64,000 bases of DNA from Paenibacillus phocaeensis. GTDB taxonomy: Bacteria > Bacillota > Bacilli > Paenibacillales > Paenibacillaceae. Made by a program: the position numbers and the translations under genes. This document shows, piece by piece, positions 18,726-28,076 of this stretch. The stretch covers positions 21,406-85,405 of the forward strand of contig NZ_FCOQ01000026.1 in assembly GCF_900021165.1 (NCBI RefSeq), given 5' to 3'. Each line of letters begins with the position of its first letter. Within the stretch, counting starts at the first letter, position 1. The notes below the pieces were generated by a model. It was not told the origin of the DNA. It did no database searches and saw only the letters and a program-made list of their open reading frames with translations.

Positions 18726-19471
18726 TGGGTCATCCCTCCCGCTTGTCTCCGCGATTCAATCAGCGAATTCAGCTTGGATAACCCTTCGCCGATCCCGCCG
18801 ATCGCATCGATGAGTCCATATTTAACGGCATCGTTGCCGCCCACGGCCGTCCCGATATCCCGATTCAGCTCTCCGGTTTTGAACATCAGTTCCTTAAACA
18901 TCTCCTCTGAAATATGCGAATGCGTCGTGACAAAGCGAACAACCCGTTCTTGCATTTTCTCAATATACTCAAATGTTTGCGGCACACCGATAACAAGCCC
19001 GGTCATGCGAATGGGGTGGATCGTCATCGTCGCGCTTTCGGCAATCAGGGAGTAGTCGGAAGCCACGGCGATCGGAACGCCGATGCTATGACCGCCGCCG
19101 ATAACGACCGTCACCGTAGGTTTGGACAGCGAAGCGATCATCTCTGCGATGGCAAGCCCGGCCTCCACATCGCCCCCCACCGTATTTAAGATAATTAACA
19201 GTCCTTCGATCCGCGGATTCTGTTCCGCCGCGACTAGTTGGGGGATGAGATGCTCATATTTGGTTGTTTTATTTTGCGGCGGCAACACTAAATGGCCTTC
19301 GATCTGACCGATAATCGTCAAGCAATAGACATTGGATTCACCAGGGGTCGGCACCGCCGTTTGCCCCAACTGTTGAATCATTTCAGGTACCGTCGCCTCT
19401 TTCTTCTCCGGTTCGTTAGGCGGCAGCTCGGATTCGCTGCGAACGGTCGATTTGCTCAGGTCCTTATTCAT
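18722..19471 (-). CDS. tepA: ClpP-like protease TepA (translocation-enhancing protein)
   Basis: A 249-residue ClpP-fold serine protease. The nucleophile region [19 protein letters not shown] and the MTIHPIRM histidine fit a ClpP-type site. In Bacillus subtilis TepA was linked to protein export and spore protein degradation. No signal peptide; the N-terminal 30 residues are charged and probably flexible. The ATG at 19471 follows AAGGAAGG; the in-frame start at 19498 lacks a site. It lies downstream of rnjB, separated by a terminator. Confidence 0.88.
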   Translation of the reverse strand: MNKDLSKSTVRSESELPPNEPEKKEATVPEMIQQLGQTAVPTPGESNVYCLTIIGQIEGHLVLPPQNKTTKYEHLIPQLVAAEQNPRIEGLLIILNTVGGDVEAGLAIAEMIASLSKPTVTVVIGGGHSIGVPIAVASDYSLIAESATMTIHPIRMTGLVIGVPQTFEYIEKMQERVVRFVTTHSHISEEMFKELMFKTGELNRDIGTAVGGNDAVKYGLIDAIGGIGEGLSKLNSLIESRRQAGGMTQ

Positions 19472-19883
19472 GGTAAGCCTTCCTTTCGGTGTCGGCATGT
19501 CCGACGAAGTTCGTTGCTCTACGCAGCCCTTAGTATGCCGACAACCTTCTTCAATCTATACAACAACCGAGGAAGGCCCGCCCTCCCGTTTCGAATGCGG
19601 TTGCACCCTTTATCCCGTTGGGTCAGAAGCCATTGGCAAGCCTCTAGAGCAATTCCACACACTCAAACTCGGGATCACAATCATGCTCCCATACCGCGTG
19701 TGTCGCTCAGGCTATGGCTCTTGCTCTTTCTTTCTCGATCTCTGAACCAAAGGAAATAATCACGTAAAGAGGGCCGTGTGTTCAACCCCATGCCAAAAAA
19801 GCCCCTTCTCCTGCGGAAACCGTCCAAATGACCGGCAGGAAAAGGGGCGACTGTGTGCTTATCAACTTAATGATTCGTTTTAA
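19472..19883 (-). other. tepA-rnjB intergenic region
   Basis: About 410 bases. The half near rnjB contains the rnjB terminator (19795-19848). In 19500-19790 I see no gene, no repeat and no convincing promoter, although tepA must be transcribed from here or by readthrough. Confidence 0.5.
19795..19848 (-). terminator. Terminator downstream of rnjB
   Basis: Minus strand GCCCCTTTTCCTGCCGG pairs with CCGCAGGAGAAGGGGC and is followed by six T, 36 bases after the rnjB stop. Confidence 0.9.
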
Positions 19884-21563
19884 TTATACTTCCATAATGA
19901 TCAGCAGAATCATCGGTCTGCGCCGCGTCTGCTCATACAGGAATCGGCCGAGCGCATCCTTGACGTTCGTCTTCAGCGAAGCCCATTCGTTGACGTTCTC
20001 GCTCATCAGCTTCTCGAGCGTACTGGATACAATCCGGTTCGCCTCGTCCAGAAGCCCTTCCGATTCACGGACATACACGAAGCCGCGGGAGATAATATCC
20101 GGGCCAGATACAATCGTGCCGTCCTGTTTGCTCAACGTAACGACCACAACCAGAATGCCGTCTTGGGACAACAGCTTGCGGTCGCGCAATACGATATTGC
20201 CGACGTCGCCTACGCCAAGTCCGTCGATCAGCACATTGCCGGCCGGTACTTTCCCGGCTTTGCGAGCTACGCCGTTCTGGATTTCGATGGTGTCTCCGAT
20301 ATCGATCAGGAAAATATTATCCGGCTCTATGCCAACCGACTCTCCGAGCAGCGCATGTCTCCGCAACATGCGGTATTCCCCGTGGACCGGAATGAAATAT
20401 TTCGGCCGCATCAGATTCAGCATCAGCTTCAGTTCTTCCTGGCTGCCGTGACCCGATACGTGCACGCCGGAGTTCGATCCGCTGTAAATCACTTCCGCAC
20501 CGAGGCGGAACAGCTCGTCGATTGTCCGACCTACATATTTCTCATTCCCCGGAATCGGGGTCGCCGCAATAATAACGGTATCTCCAGGCAGGATATCGAC
20601 CTTGCGATGTGTCGAACGGGCCATTCGCGTCAAGGCGGACATCGGTTCACCCTGGCTGCCCGTGCACAAAATGACAACGCGGTCTGCGGCCATTTTGTTA
20701 ACTTCCTCCGGTTCAATGATGATGCCATCCGGTACGTTCAGATAACCAAGTTCTTCTGCACTTGTTACAACATTCACCATACTGCGTCCGATGATGGTCA
20801 GCTTCCGGTTCGTTGCATATGCCGCATCGATCACCTGCTGAATCCGGTGCACGTTCGAGGCAAAGGTCGCCACAACCACGCGCTGCTTCGCTTTATGGAA
20901 AATATCGCTGAGTACGATCCCGACGTTTTTCTCCGAAGGCGTGAAGCCCGGTCTCTCCGCATTGGTGCTATCCGATAAAAGTGCCAAAACACCGTTTTTC
21001 CCGATTTCGCCCATCCGATGCAAATCCGCATATTGATCATTGACTGGGGTATGATCAAATTTGAAGTCGCCGGTATGAACGACGTTGCCTTCCGGAGTTT
21101 CAATGCATACGCCGACCGAATCCGGAATACTATGATTTGTCCGGAAGAACGAAGCTTTCATCGTCGTCCCGAGCTCAATCACGGAATCGGCATTGATCAG
21201 CACGCGTTTCGTTTCGCCGAGCAGTCCCGCTTCCTTCAGCTTGTTCTCGACCAACCCTAAAGTCAGCTTGGTTCCGTATACCGGAACATTCAAATTCTTC
21301 AGCACATACGGCAACCCGCCGATATGGTCTTCGTGTCCGTGCGTCAGCACGATACCTCTTACTTTATCACGGTTCTCCGTCAAGTAAGTGATATCGGGAA
21401 TGACGATGTCGATGCCAAGCATGTCCTCTTCCGGAAACTTAAGTCCGGAATCGATCACAACGATGTCATTGGCATATTGAACGACATACATGTTCTTCCC
21501 AATCTCTGCGACGCCGCCCAATGCGAAAATCGTCAATTTTTCATTATTCATTTTTTTAGACAA
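19884..21563 (-). CDS. rnjB: Ribonuclease J
   Basis: A 559-residue metallo-beta-lactamase/beta-CASP ribonuclease with the zinc motif THGHEDHIGG (H75-H80), the GTGSQGEP motif and a C-terminal oligomerisation domain. RNase J has 5'-3' exo- and endonuclease activity on RNA. Position between dapA and tepA matches rnjB (ymfA) of Bacillus subtilis; the paralogue rnjA would be elsewhere. The TTG at 21563 is 10 bases after AGGAGGG; an ATG four codons later is too distant. It has a long leader of about 300 bases from a candidate promoter at 21877-21906. Confidence 0.94.
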   Translation of the reverse strand: MSKKMNNEKLTIFALGGVAEIGKNMYVVQYANDIVVIDSGLKFPEEDMLGIDIVIPDITYLTENRDKVRGIVLTHGHEDHIGGLPYVLKNLNVPVYGTKLTLGLVENKLKEAGLLGETKRVLINADSVIELGTTMKASFFRTNHSIPDSVGVCIETPEGNVVHTGDFKFDHTPVNDQYADLHRMGEIGKNGVLALLSDSTNAERPGFTPSEKNVGIVLSDIFHKAKQRVVVATFASNVHRIQQVIDAAYATNRKLTIIGRSMVNVVTSAEELGYLNVPDGIIIEPEEVNKMAADRVVILCTGSQGEPMSALTRMARSTHRKVDILPGDTVIIAATPIPGNEKYVGRTIDELFRLGAEVIYSGSNSGVHVSGHGSQEELKLMLNLMRPKYFIPVHGEYRMLRRHALLGESVGIEPDNIFLIDIGDTIEIQNGVARKAGKVPAGNVLIDGLGVGDVGNIVLRDRKLLSQDGILVVVVTLSKQDGTIVSGPDIISRGFVYVRESEGLLDEANRIVSSTLEKLMSENVNEWASLKTNVKDALGRFLYEQTRRRPMILLIIMEV

Positions 21564-21876
21564 GTGAATCTAACCCTCCTAATTATTTTGGACGTCGTAT
21601 CGAAAATTCCTATGGAAATAGCTCCGACCGCTGCATTTGAATTCCAAAGCATTTAAATCGCAGGAACAAACAACCGCCTAAATCAAGACGGTCTAGCCGT
21701 TTCTCAAAGTCATCATCCTAAAATGGTTGTTCAATGCAAGTTAAGGTAAGCCAAAGAGCCCCATCCAGCTCCAAGCGAAATGACAAGAACAATCTTCGCC
21801 TTCGCTTGCTGATGTAAACCAACTTCTTGAACGAGCCATTAATTTAAAAATTCACCGCACCCAGTCACTTGAGATC

Positions 21877-21906
21877 ATTATACATGATTAAATTGGAAAA
21901 ACACAA
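21877..21906 (-). promoter_or_regulatory. Candidate promoter of rnjB
   Basis: Minus strand TATAAT (21877-21882) is perfect; TTGTGT (21901-21906) lies 18 bases upstream. It is placed directly after the dapA terminator. Confidence 0.5.
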
Positions 21907-21949
21907 GTCAGCGCTTTTACCTACGTTTAACGTTACCTTGCGCTATGAC

Positions 21950-21983
21950 AAAAAAACCGATGCCTGCAACTTAGGCATCGGTT
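21950..21983 (-). terminator. Terminator downstream of dapA
   Basis: A perfect 11-base stem AACCGATGCCT/AGGCATCGGTT with a 7-base loop, followed on the minus strand by seven T. It closes the dpaA-dpaB-orf-dapG-dapA unit. Confidence 0.92.
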
Positions 21984-22030
21984 TCTGGAAACACTGCACA
22001 TATCTGGTTAAGAAGAAGGTGAGGCAGGAA

Positions 22031-22894
22031 CTAAAGCAGGCTGCGAATACGCAGGGCTTCCTGTTCATTAGGCGGTACCAGCGGCAGGCGGACCGAACCG
22101 ACAGGGTGACCGGTTTCATTTAACGCATATTTCACCGCTACCGGATTTGGGCATTCAAACAATACCTTGAATAACGGAAGCAGCTCGCGGTGCAGTCGGC
22201 TTGCTTCATCCACGCGCCCGTTAAAGAACTGGACCACCATCTCTTTAATCGAGCGGCCCGCAAGATGGCTGGCCACGCTGATCACACCGTAAGCTCCCAC
22301 CGCCATTGCCGGCAGTGCAGACGCATCGTCCCCGGAATAAACCTTGAAATGCTCCGGCGCTTGGGCCACGATCATCGCAATCTGATCCAGCGGTGCGCAT
22401 TCCTTGGTCGCTACGATGTTGGGAATCTTCGCCAGCCGCAGCGTTGTTTCAACGCTTAAGCTTACCACCGTACGGCTAGGAACGTTATACAAAATAATCG
22501 GCAGGCTGGTGACAGCTGCGATGGCTTCAAAATGGCGGAAAAGGCCTTCTTGATTTGGCTTGTTATAGTACGGAGCAACCAGCAGGATTCCGTCAACCCC
22601 GCATTTTTCAGCCTCGCGTGTTAAGTTGACGGAATGCGCGGTATCATTGCTGCCCGTGCCGGCGATGATTTTGCAGCGACCGGCTGCGTGCTTCACCGCG
22701 AAGGCAAATAATTCAAGCTTTTCTTCATCCGTTAAAGTAGGGGACTCCCCCGTCGTTCCGCTCACGACAAGGCTGTCGGATTGCTGTTCCTCCACTAAAT
22801 AGTCGATCAGGCTTGCGGTCTGGTCCCAGTCGATTTTCCCTTGATCATTAAAAGGCGTTACCATGGCTGTAATCATTCTCCCGAAATCAATCAC
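22031..22894 (-). CDS. dapA: 4-hydroxy-tetrahydrodipicolinate synthase
   Basis: DapA condenses pyruvate with aspartate semialdehyde, the first step specific to lysine, diaminopimelate and dipicolinate. The 287-residue TIM-barrel protein shows GTTGESPTL, the ILYNVPSRT tyrosine strand and the Schiff-base lysine in VATKEC (about residue 160). It starts at GTG 22894 after GGAAGGAGGAG. Lying downstream of dapG and dpaAB, it can feed both wall synthesis and spore dipicolinate. Confidence 0.97.
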   Translation of the reverse strand: MIDFGRMITAMVTPFNDQGKIDWDQTASLIDYLVEEQQSDSLVVSGTTGESPTLTDEEKLELFAFAVKHAAGRCKIIAGTGSNDTAHSVNLTREAEKCGVDGILLVAPYYNKPNQEGLFRHFEAIAAVTSLPIILYNVPSRTVVSLSVETTLRLAKIPNIVATKECAPLDQIAMIVAQAPEHFKVYSGDDASALPAMAVGAYGVISVASHLAGRSIKEMVVQFFNGRVDEASRLHRELLPLFKVLFECPNPVAVKYALNETGHPVGSVRLPLVPPNEQEALRIRSLL

Positions 22895-22989
22895 GCCATC
22901 TCCTCCTTCCGATTCCCGCTTCGCTATTTTTATTGCTGCCTTATCAGCATTCCCTGCCTTTTTCTAATCCGATCCAATTGATTCCTAAG

Positions 22990-24210
22990 TTAGCGGCCCA
23001 GCTCGAATTTGGCATGCAGCGCCCGCAGCGCTTGCACCATGTCATCCTTATGCACCAATACCCAAATCGTGGTGTTCGAGTCCGCCGATTGCAGGATTTG
23101 GATCTGATGCTCGGTTAAGGCTTCCACAATCTTGGCCATAATGCCCGGAACACCGTTGATGCCGCCGCCGATGACCGACACTTTGGCACAGCCGGTGCAA
23201 ATTTGCGGCGAAAGCTCCAGCGATTCCAATACCGCCTCAGCCTTAGCCGAATCTTTGTCGAAAACGGTATAAACGACGCCGGTTGGGGTCACATTAATAA
23301 AATCAACGCTAATGTCGTTCTCGGCCATGGCCTTGAACACCTGCAGCTGCAGATTATCCGGCCCTTTACCGGCAGACTCCACCCGGATTTGAGTCACGTT
23401 CGCCACGTAGGCAATCCCAGTCACGTAACGGTCCACAATGCCGAGCTGGACGTCCTTGAAACCTTCCGGGTTGGCGACCAGCGTTCCTTCTCCCTGTGAA
23501 AAAGTAGAGCGAACGCGTACCGGAATCCCGGCTTGCATCGCAATTTCAACGGCGCGGGGATGGATCACTTTCGCCCCTTGATGCGCCATGTTGCAGATTT
23601 CTGCATAACTCACGTACTCCAAGGGTTTTGCATCCTCGACAATCCGCGGATCCGCCGTCAAGATTCCATTGACATCCGTGTAAATATCGACCATTTCGGC
23701 GTGGAGTGCAGCTCCCAGCGCCGTCGCCGATGTATCGCTGCCGCCGCGTCCCAGCGTTGTAAAATCTCCGCCTTGATTTTGACCTTGAAAGCCCGTTACG
23801 ATAACGACATCCTTCTGATGCAGTTCTTCCAGCACCCGCGTCGGGACGATATCCAGAATTCTCGCGTTGCCGTACTGGCTGTCCGTTCGGAAGCCGGCTT
23901 GAGCTCCCGTCAGCACGACCGAGGAGATGTTCCGCTCGGCAAGCAGGCTGCATAGCTTCGCTGCGGAAATAATTTCGCCGCAGGCCATCAACAAATCTTG
24001 TTCGCGGGGCGGCAAACAAGCTTCCCCTTCGGCAACCAAATCCAGCAAGGTATCCGTCGCGTAGGGGTCGCCTTTGCGGCCCATGGCCGAAACCACCACG
24101 ACGAGCCGGAAACCGTTATCCAGTTCCCGGCGTACATGTGAGATGACATGCTCTCTCGCTTCCTTCGTCGAAAGAGACGTGCCACCGAATTTTTGCACCA
24201 AAATGCGCAT
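22990..24210 (-). CDS. dapG: Aspartate kinase (DapG type)
   Basis: Aspartokinase phosphorylates aspartate, the entry to the lysine/DAP, threonine and methionine pathways. The 406-residue protein has the kinase motif QKFGGTS at the N-terminus, GFQGQ and RGGSDTSATALGAAL, and two C-terminal ACT domains (about 260-400) for feedback control. Synteny with dpaAB and dapA suggests the diaminopimelate-sensitive isoenzyme DapG. The ATG at 24210 follows CTGGAGGA, 14 bases after the stop of the small ORF upstream. Confidence 0.96.
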   Translation of the reverse strand: MRILVQKFGGTSLSTKEAREHVISHVRRELDNGFRLVVVVSAMGRKGDPYATDTLLDLVAEGEACLPPREQDLLMACGEIISAAKLCSLLAERNISSVVLTGAQAGFRTDSQYGNARILDIVPTRVLEELHQKDVVIVTGFQGQNQGGDFTTLGRGGSDTSATALGAALHAEMVDIYTDVNGILTADPRIVEDAKPLEYVSYAEICNMAHQGAKVIHPRAVEIAMQAGIPVRVRSTFSQGEGTLVANPEGFKDVQLGIVDRYVTGIAYVANVTQIRVESAGKGPDNLQLQVFKAMAENDISVDFINVTPTGVVYTVFDKDSAKAEAVLESLELSPQICTGCAKVSVIGGGINGVPGIMAKIVEALTEHQIQILQSADSNTTIWVLVHKDDMVQALRALHAKFELGR

Positions 24211-24224
24211 GGGTATTCCTCCAG

Positions 24225-24437
24225 TTAATAAGTGCGGAGTAAAGCGATGACTTCATTCCGTTTGAGTAGCAAGATAAACGAACCCAGAGCTTCGAAAACA
24301 TACCCCTTCGCCGCAATGATCTCCGCGATTGAATCCGGCATTCCATGCTGCGCCTTTGAGCAAATTGTTCCGATACTTCCCACCAATGTTGAGTCCGTCC
24401 TGTAAAGACCGCGGCGTGAAACGCCCTTGATTCTCAT
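24225..24437 (-). CDS. Unrecognised 70-residue ORF between dpaB and dapG
   Basis: I do not recognise this ORF. It sits where Bacillus subtilis carries asd (aspartate-semialdehyde dehydrogenase) and shows no Asd motif. In favour: it fills the gap on the operon strand, ends 14 bases before dapG with only the dapG ribosome site between, and its second half (HGMPDSIAEIIAAKGYVFEA... to ...RNEVIALLRTY) looks like a folded alpha/beta segment. Against: no clear ribosome site precedes the ATG at 24437, and third-position GC is close to the background. It may be a small real protein or chance. Confidence 0.45.
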   Translation of the reverse strand: MRIKGVSRRGLYRTDSTLVGSIGTICSKAQHGMPDSIAEIIAAKGYVFEALGSFILLLKRNEVIALLRTY

Positions 24438-24465
24438 CTATGCCCGGCTCGCCGGCTGCGGCTGT

Positions 24466-25059
24466 TCACCCGTGAAAGCGTTCGATAATCAGCGGCTGCA
24501 GCTGTTTGCCTTCAAGTGCGGCATAACAAGCTTCCGGTACCAGTTCCATGTTCGCCACGAGCGAATTCGGTTTGCCGGTCGGATTATCTTGCCCGAACGG
24601 AACGAAATACACATTTTTAGCCACGATTAACTTCGCGATATTCGCCAAATTAAACCCTAAACCGTCATTAGTCGACACCGCAATGACGAGCGGACGCCCG
24701 TTACGCAGTTGGGCTTTTGCCGCCATCAGCACAGGACTGTCCGTTACGGCGTTGGCCAGCTTGCTTGTCGTCGTTCCCGTACAAGGAGCGATAACCAAGA
24801 CGTCGAGCAGCTTGCTTGGGCCCAGCGGTTCAGCTTCGACAATTGAAGAAATAATATCATTCCCTGTAATATCTTTCAACTGTTTGCGCCAATCTTCCGA
24901 TTTACCGAAACGGGTGTCGGTCATAAGAACCGACTGGGATATGATCGGCACAACCTTCGCCCCTCCGTCGACAAAACGCTGAATCTGAGGCATAACCTCA
25001 GCAAACGTACAATGCGAGCCCGTAATGGCGTAACCTACCGTTTTCCCCTGCCAATTCAA
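24466..25059 (-). CDS. dpaB: Dipicolinate synthase subunit B
   Basis: DpaB (SpoVFB) is the flavoprotein-like subunit that, with DpaA, oxidises dihydrodipicolinate to dipicolinic acid in the mother cell; dipicolinate with calcium gives spores heat resistance. The 197-residue protein shows the flavoprotein-fold start GKTVGYAITGSHCTFAEV and the PCTGTTTSKLANAVTD segment. It begins with TTG overlapping the dpaA stop (TTGA), behind GGGGGGATG. Confidence 0.96.
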   Translation of the reverse strand: MNWQGKTVGYAITGSHCTFAEVMPQIQRFVDGGAKVVPIISQSVLMTDTRFGKSEDWRKQLKDITGNDIISSIVEAEPLGPSKLLDVLVIAPCTGTTTSKLANAVTDSPVLMAAKAQLRNGRPLVIAVSTNDGLGFNLANIAKLIVAKNVYFVPFGQDNPTGKPNSLVANMELVPEACYAALEGKQLQPLIIERFHG

Positions 25060-25955
25060 TGTTCATCCCCCCGTAATTGGAACTCCTCCAAAATCGACTG
25101 ACAAATCGTGTTCGCCATAATAATTCCAGCCGTTTTGGGAGCGACGATTCCGGGGATGCCAGGGGCCAAAATCGCCTTGACTCCGCGCTTCTCGGCGAAA
25201 CGGAAATCCGTTCCTCCGGGTGCCGAAGCCAGGTCGATAATCACCGCCGTGCGGGGCAATTTCGAGATGATTTGCGCTGTGACTATCATAGTCGGAATTG
25301 TATTAAAAATCAAGTCAACATCCCCTGCATTCGCGGCCAAATCCCTTGTCGCAAAAGGCTTCCAGCCCATTTGCACCGCTCTTGCCACATCGTCTTCCCG
25401 GCGTACCCCGACCCTTACATTCGCTCCCAAACCCTGCAGCGTTCCTGCCAGTGTAAACCCAGTTCGCCCGATCCCCAGCACGATACAGGTCGAACCATGA
25501 ATCGTAATGTCCGTATTCTGGATGGCCATCATCACTGCGCCTTCCGCCGTCGGAATCGAGTTGTAGATGGCAACGTCGTCTCGTTCGAGCACTTCGATAA
25601 TCCGGAAGCCGTGCTCGGTACCCATTTGCTTGAGCAAGCTTTTGGCGATTCCGGTATAGACCAAAGTGCTTTTTCGAACAGCTGCAAACCATTCACGTTT
25701 GATGACCAATGGTTCGGCAGAGAACGGCGCCGGGACGACCCCATGATCATCGCAACCGATTACCGGAAGGATGATAACGTCCGCGCCAGCCAGCAAACCT
25801 GGACTTAACGTCTCCTGCGATACTCCCTTCAGCGGCGTCTCCAGCCGGTCGAAGCCAACAACTCTTACCGTGGCGTCTAGTTCCAGACATTTGTTGATGA
25901 CCTCCACCTGCCGGGCGTCACCACCGAGGAATACAATCGTTATTCCAGTCAGCAT
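25056..25955 (-). CDS. dpaA: Dipicolinate synthase subunit A
   Basis: DpaA (SpoVFA) is the Rossmann-fold subunit of dipicolinate synthase. The 299-residue protein has an N-terminal ITIVFLGGDARQVEVI and a second nucleotide-binding strand CIVLGIGRTGFTLAG (about residues 150-170). The ATG at 25953-25955 follows AAGGAGTG. It opens the dpaA-dpaB-orf-dapG-dapA unit, which ties dipicolinate formation to its precursor pathway. A sporulation (sigma-K) promoter is expected by analogy with Bacillus; a weak candidate is at 25994-26020. Confidence 0.96.
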   Translation of the reverse strand: MLTGITIVFLGGDARQVEVINKCLELDATVRVVGFDRLETPLKGVSQETLSPGLLAGADVIILPVIGCDDHGVVPAPFSAEPLVIKREWFAAVRKSTLVYTGIAKSLLKQMGTEHGFRIIEVLERDDVAIYNSIPTAEGAVMMAIQNTDITIHGSTCIVLGIGRTGFTLAGTLQGLGANVRVGVRREDDVARAVQMGWKPFATRDLAANAGDVDLIFNTIPTMIVTAQIISKLPRTAVIIDLASAPGGTDFRFAEKRGVKAILAPGIPGIVAPKTAGIIMANTICQSILEEFQLRGDEH

Positions 25956-25993
25956 TCTTAGACGGCACTCCTTCCAAGCAACACAGTATAGAC

Positions 25994-26020
25994 CATCTTA
26001 TGCCGCGGTCTACGAAGTGG
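25994..26020 (-). promoter_or_regulatory. Possible sigma-K-type promoter of dpaA
   Basis: Minus strand CATAAGATG (25994-26002) differs by one base from the sigma-K -10 pattern CATAnnnTA, and an AC dinucleotide lies about 16 bases upstream. A TATACT a little downstream could instead serve sigma-A. Either is tentative. Confidence 0.3.
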
Positions 26021-26079
26021 TGAAAAGGGAAGAATGCCTCCGAAGACGAGAGCTCCCTCACCGTGTACGGGGCTTGACC

Positions 26080-26282
26080 GAAAAATAAGAGACATTTAGG
26101 GCGTTATTCCGGCCAAATCCCCCTAGTTCTCAAGAATAGAGGACATTTGAGGCGTTATTCCGAGCTGAACCCGTCATATTCGCCGCTTTTAAGCTCGATA
26201 AACGAAAATAAGGGTAAAAAAGTCCTCTATTCCGGTCAAAACCCGCACCTAACCGAAAATAAGAACCTTTTTTACCCTTATT
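26080..26282. repeat. Short repeats and 16-bp inverted repeat between dut and dpaA
   Basis: Two direct copies of a unit with the core GACATTTnnGGCGTTATTCCG start 51 bases apart (cores at 26091 and 26142). Next to them, AATAAGGGTAAAAAAG at 26207-26222 is repeated in perfect inverted form at 26267-26282, with 44 bases between. The inverted repeat begins 17 bases after the dut stop and may end dut transcripts. No gene is visible in 25956-26298. Confidence 0.7.
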
Positions 26283-26298
26283 CTTCCACACTCATAAC

Positions 26299-26754
26299 TT
26301 ACTTCGTCCCGGTATGGCCAAACCCGCCGGCGCCGCGAACCGTCTCAGACAGTTCGTCCACCTGCACCAGGTTAATTTCAGGGACGATCTGGAACACCAT
26401 CTGCGCAATCCGTTCATTCCGACGGATAACAAATGGTTCCTGCCCAAGGTTGATCAGCAGCACCTTGATTTCGCCGCGATAGTCGGCGTCGATCGTTCCC
26501 GGCGTGTTCAGGCACGTGATTCCGTGCTTGTACGCCAGGCCGCTGCGCGGCCGGATTTGCGCCTCTAGGCCGCCGGGCATCGCGATAGCGATCCCGGTCG
26601 GCACGAGCGCGCGTTGCCCCGGCTGAAGCGTCAGCTCCTCCGTAACGGCAGCGTAGAGGTCGAAGCCGGAGGCCAGCTCCGACATTTTGCGAGGCAGTTC
26701 AATATCTTCATTTCCTGCCAAACGGTTGATTTGGACTTCAAACGACAAGTTCAT
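26299..26754 (-). CDS. dut: dUTP diphosphatase
   Basis: Dut hydrolyses dUTP to dUMP, keeping uracil out of DNA and providing the dTMP precursor. The 151-residue trimer-type enzyme has the conserved motifs: [30 protein letters not shown] and the C-terminal arm [10 protein letters not shown]. Its start lies inside the 3' end of the preceding M16 protease gene (17-base overlap), so the two are coupled. Confidence 0.97.
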   Translation of the reverse strand: MNLSFEVQINRLAGNEDIELPRKMSELASGFDLYAAVTEELTLQPGQRALVPTGIAIAMPGGLEAQIRPRSGLAYKHGITCLNTPGTIDADYRGEIKVLLINLGQEPFVIRRNERIAQMVFQIVPEINLVQVDELSETVRGAGGFGHTGTK

Positions 26755-27991
26755 CTCTCCTAACTCCCGATATCACGCGATCCGACGAGCCCACCATAGC
26801 AAGCGAGAAGGGCTCGCTAAACATGGCCTTGATCACCTGGTTAACTTCATCCATGGTCACCGCCTCGATGCGGGCGATCATTTCATCCAATGAATAATGT
26901 CTGCCCAGCATCAGCTCGTTTTTACCAAGCCGGTTCATGCGGCTTCCGGTGCTCTCCAGACTCAGAATCAAGCTGCCCTTCAACTGCTCCTTCCCTTTGC
27001 TCAGCTCGCTGTCGGTCATGCCGTGAACCGATACGTCGTGCAGGATCTCCTGGGTCAAATCCAGCACGTCCTTGGTTTGACGCGGCGCGGTTCCCGCGTA
27101 CACCGTAAACAGGCCGCTGTCCGCGTGCGAACTGTGGTAAGAATACACCGAGTAGGCCAACCCCCGCTTCTCGCGAATTTCCTGAAAGAGCCGCGAGCTC
27201 ATCCCCCCGCCGATCGCATTGTTTAAGAGCACCATCGCATATTGCTTATCGTCCCCAATCGGCAATCCCGGAAAGGACAAGCAAATATGGTTTTGCTCCG
27301 TTTTCTTGCGGTGGAATTTCAATCCGCCCAGGAAGTCCGGAGCGGCTAAAGAACGGGAGCTTCCCCGGTTCGAAAAATCGCCGAAGTACTTCTCCAGCAA
27401 ATCGATCACCTGATCATCGATGTTGCCAGCGACGCTGATCACCGTATTCTCGATCGTGTAGTGCTCGCGCATATATTCCCGAAGATGCTCGGATTCCATA
27501 GCGCGCAGCTTCTCCTCCGTACCCAAAATCGGCAAGGCCAGCGGATGTTCCCCGTAGGCGGCCTGCGACACCAGATCATGGACCATATCATCCGGCGTGT
27601 CTTCATACATGGAGATTTCCTCCACAATCACGTTCTTCTCTTTCCGCAGCTCTTCAGCATCGAACAAGGATCGGAAAAACATGTCCGACAACACATCAAC
27701 CGCAATCGGCAAATGTTCATCCAACACTTTGGCATAAAAACAAGTATATTCCTTGGACGTAAACGCATTAACGTTTCCGCCGATCGCATCGAATTGCTCC
27801 GCGATATCCTTGGCGCTGTATCGCTCCGTACCTTTAAATAACATGTGCTCGATAAAATGCGAAATTCCGCCCCATTCGGGACTTTCATTGCGGGAGCCGG
27901 TTTTCACCCAAATGCCAAACGAGACCGAGCGGCAAGTGGGGATTTTCTCCATAACCACCCGAAGGCCGTTTTTTAATTGCGTTTTCTTCAC
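26738..27991 (-). CDS. mlpA: M16-family zinc protease (MlpA/YmxG type)
   Basis: A 417-residue pitrilysin-family peptidase with the inverted zinc motif HFIEH (H45, E48, H49) and the downstream glutamate in [12 protein letters not shown]. In Bacillus the homologue next to dut and pnp is ymxG/mlpA, a processing-peptidase-like protein that affects extracellular protease levels; its substrate is not known. It starts with GTG 7 bases after AGGAGG. No signal peptide is seen. Confidence 0.92.
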   Translation of the reverse strand: MKKTQLKNGLRVVMEKIPTCRSVSFGIWVKTGSRNESPEWGGISHFIEHMLFKGTERYSAKDIAEQFDAIGGNVNAFTSKEYTCFYAKVLDEHLPIAVDVLSDMFFRSLFDAEELRKEKNVIVEEISMYEDTPDDMVHDLVSQAAYGEHPLALPILGTEEKLRAMESEHLREYMREHYTIENTVISVAGNIDDQVIDLLEKYFGDFSNRGSSRSLAAPDFLGGLKFHRKKTEQNHICLSFPGLPIGDDKQYAMVLLNNAIGGGMSSRLFQEIREKRGLAYSVYSYHSSHADSGLFTVYAGTAPRQTKDVLDLTQEILHDVSVHGMTDSELSKGKEQLKGSLILSLESTGSRMNRLGKNELMLGRHYSLDEMIARIEAVTMDEVNQVIKAMFSEPFSLAMVGSSDRVISGVRRDELVV

Positions 27992-28076
27992 GAAGGGCCC
28001 TCCTAAATGTTTTGCAAAGCATTTCAGTGCATCGTTAATAAATGCACCCCTATCCTACCAAAAAAAGGCGGCAAGC

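Larger units (their letters stand above)
21564..22030 (-). other. rnjB leader and dapA-rnjB intergenic region
   Basis: This 467-base gap contains the dapA terminator (21950-21983), a candidate rnjB promoter (21877-21906) and about 300 bases of presumed rnjB leader RNA. I see no gene and no recognisable riboswitch. Such a long leader before an RNase gene would suit self-regulation by RNA processing, which is inference. Confidence 0.5.

Noticed and set aside
19452..19745. Plus-strand ORF in the tepA-rnjB gap
   Set aside because: Starts inside tepA antisense, has no ribosome site and no recognisable sequence.
21564..21870. Possible riboswitch in the long rnjB leader
   Set aside because: No conserved aptamer pattern such as a lysine riboswitch or T-box could be recognised, and the downstream gene is an RNase.
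21869..22123. Plus-strand ORF across the dapA terminator
   Set aside because: It runs through the terminator hairpin and antisense to dapA.
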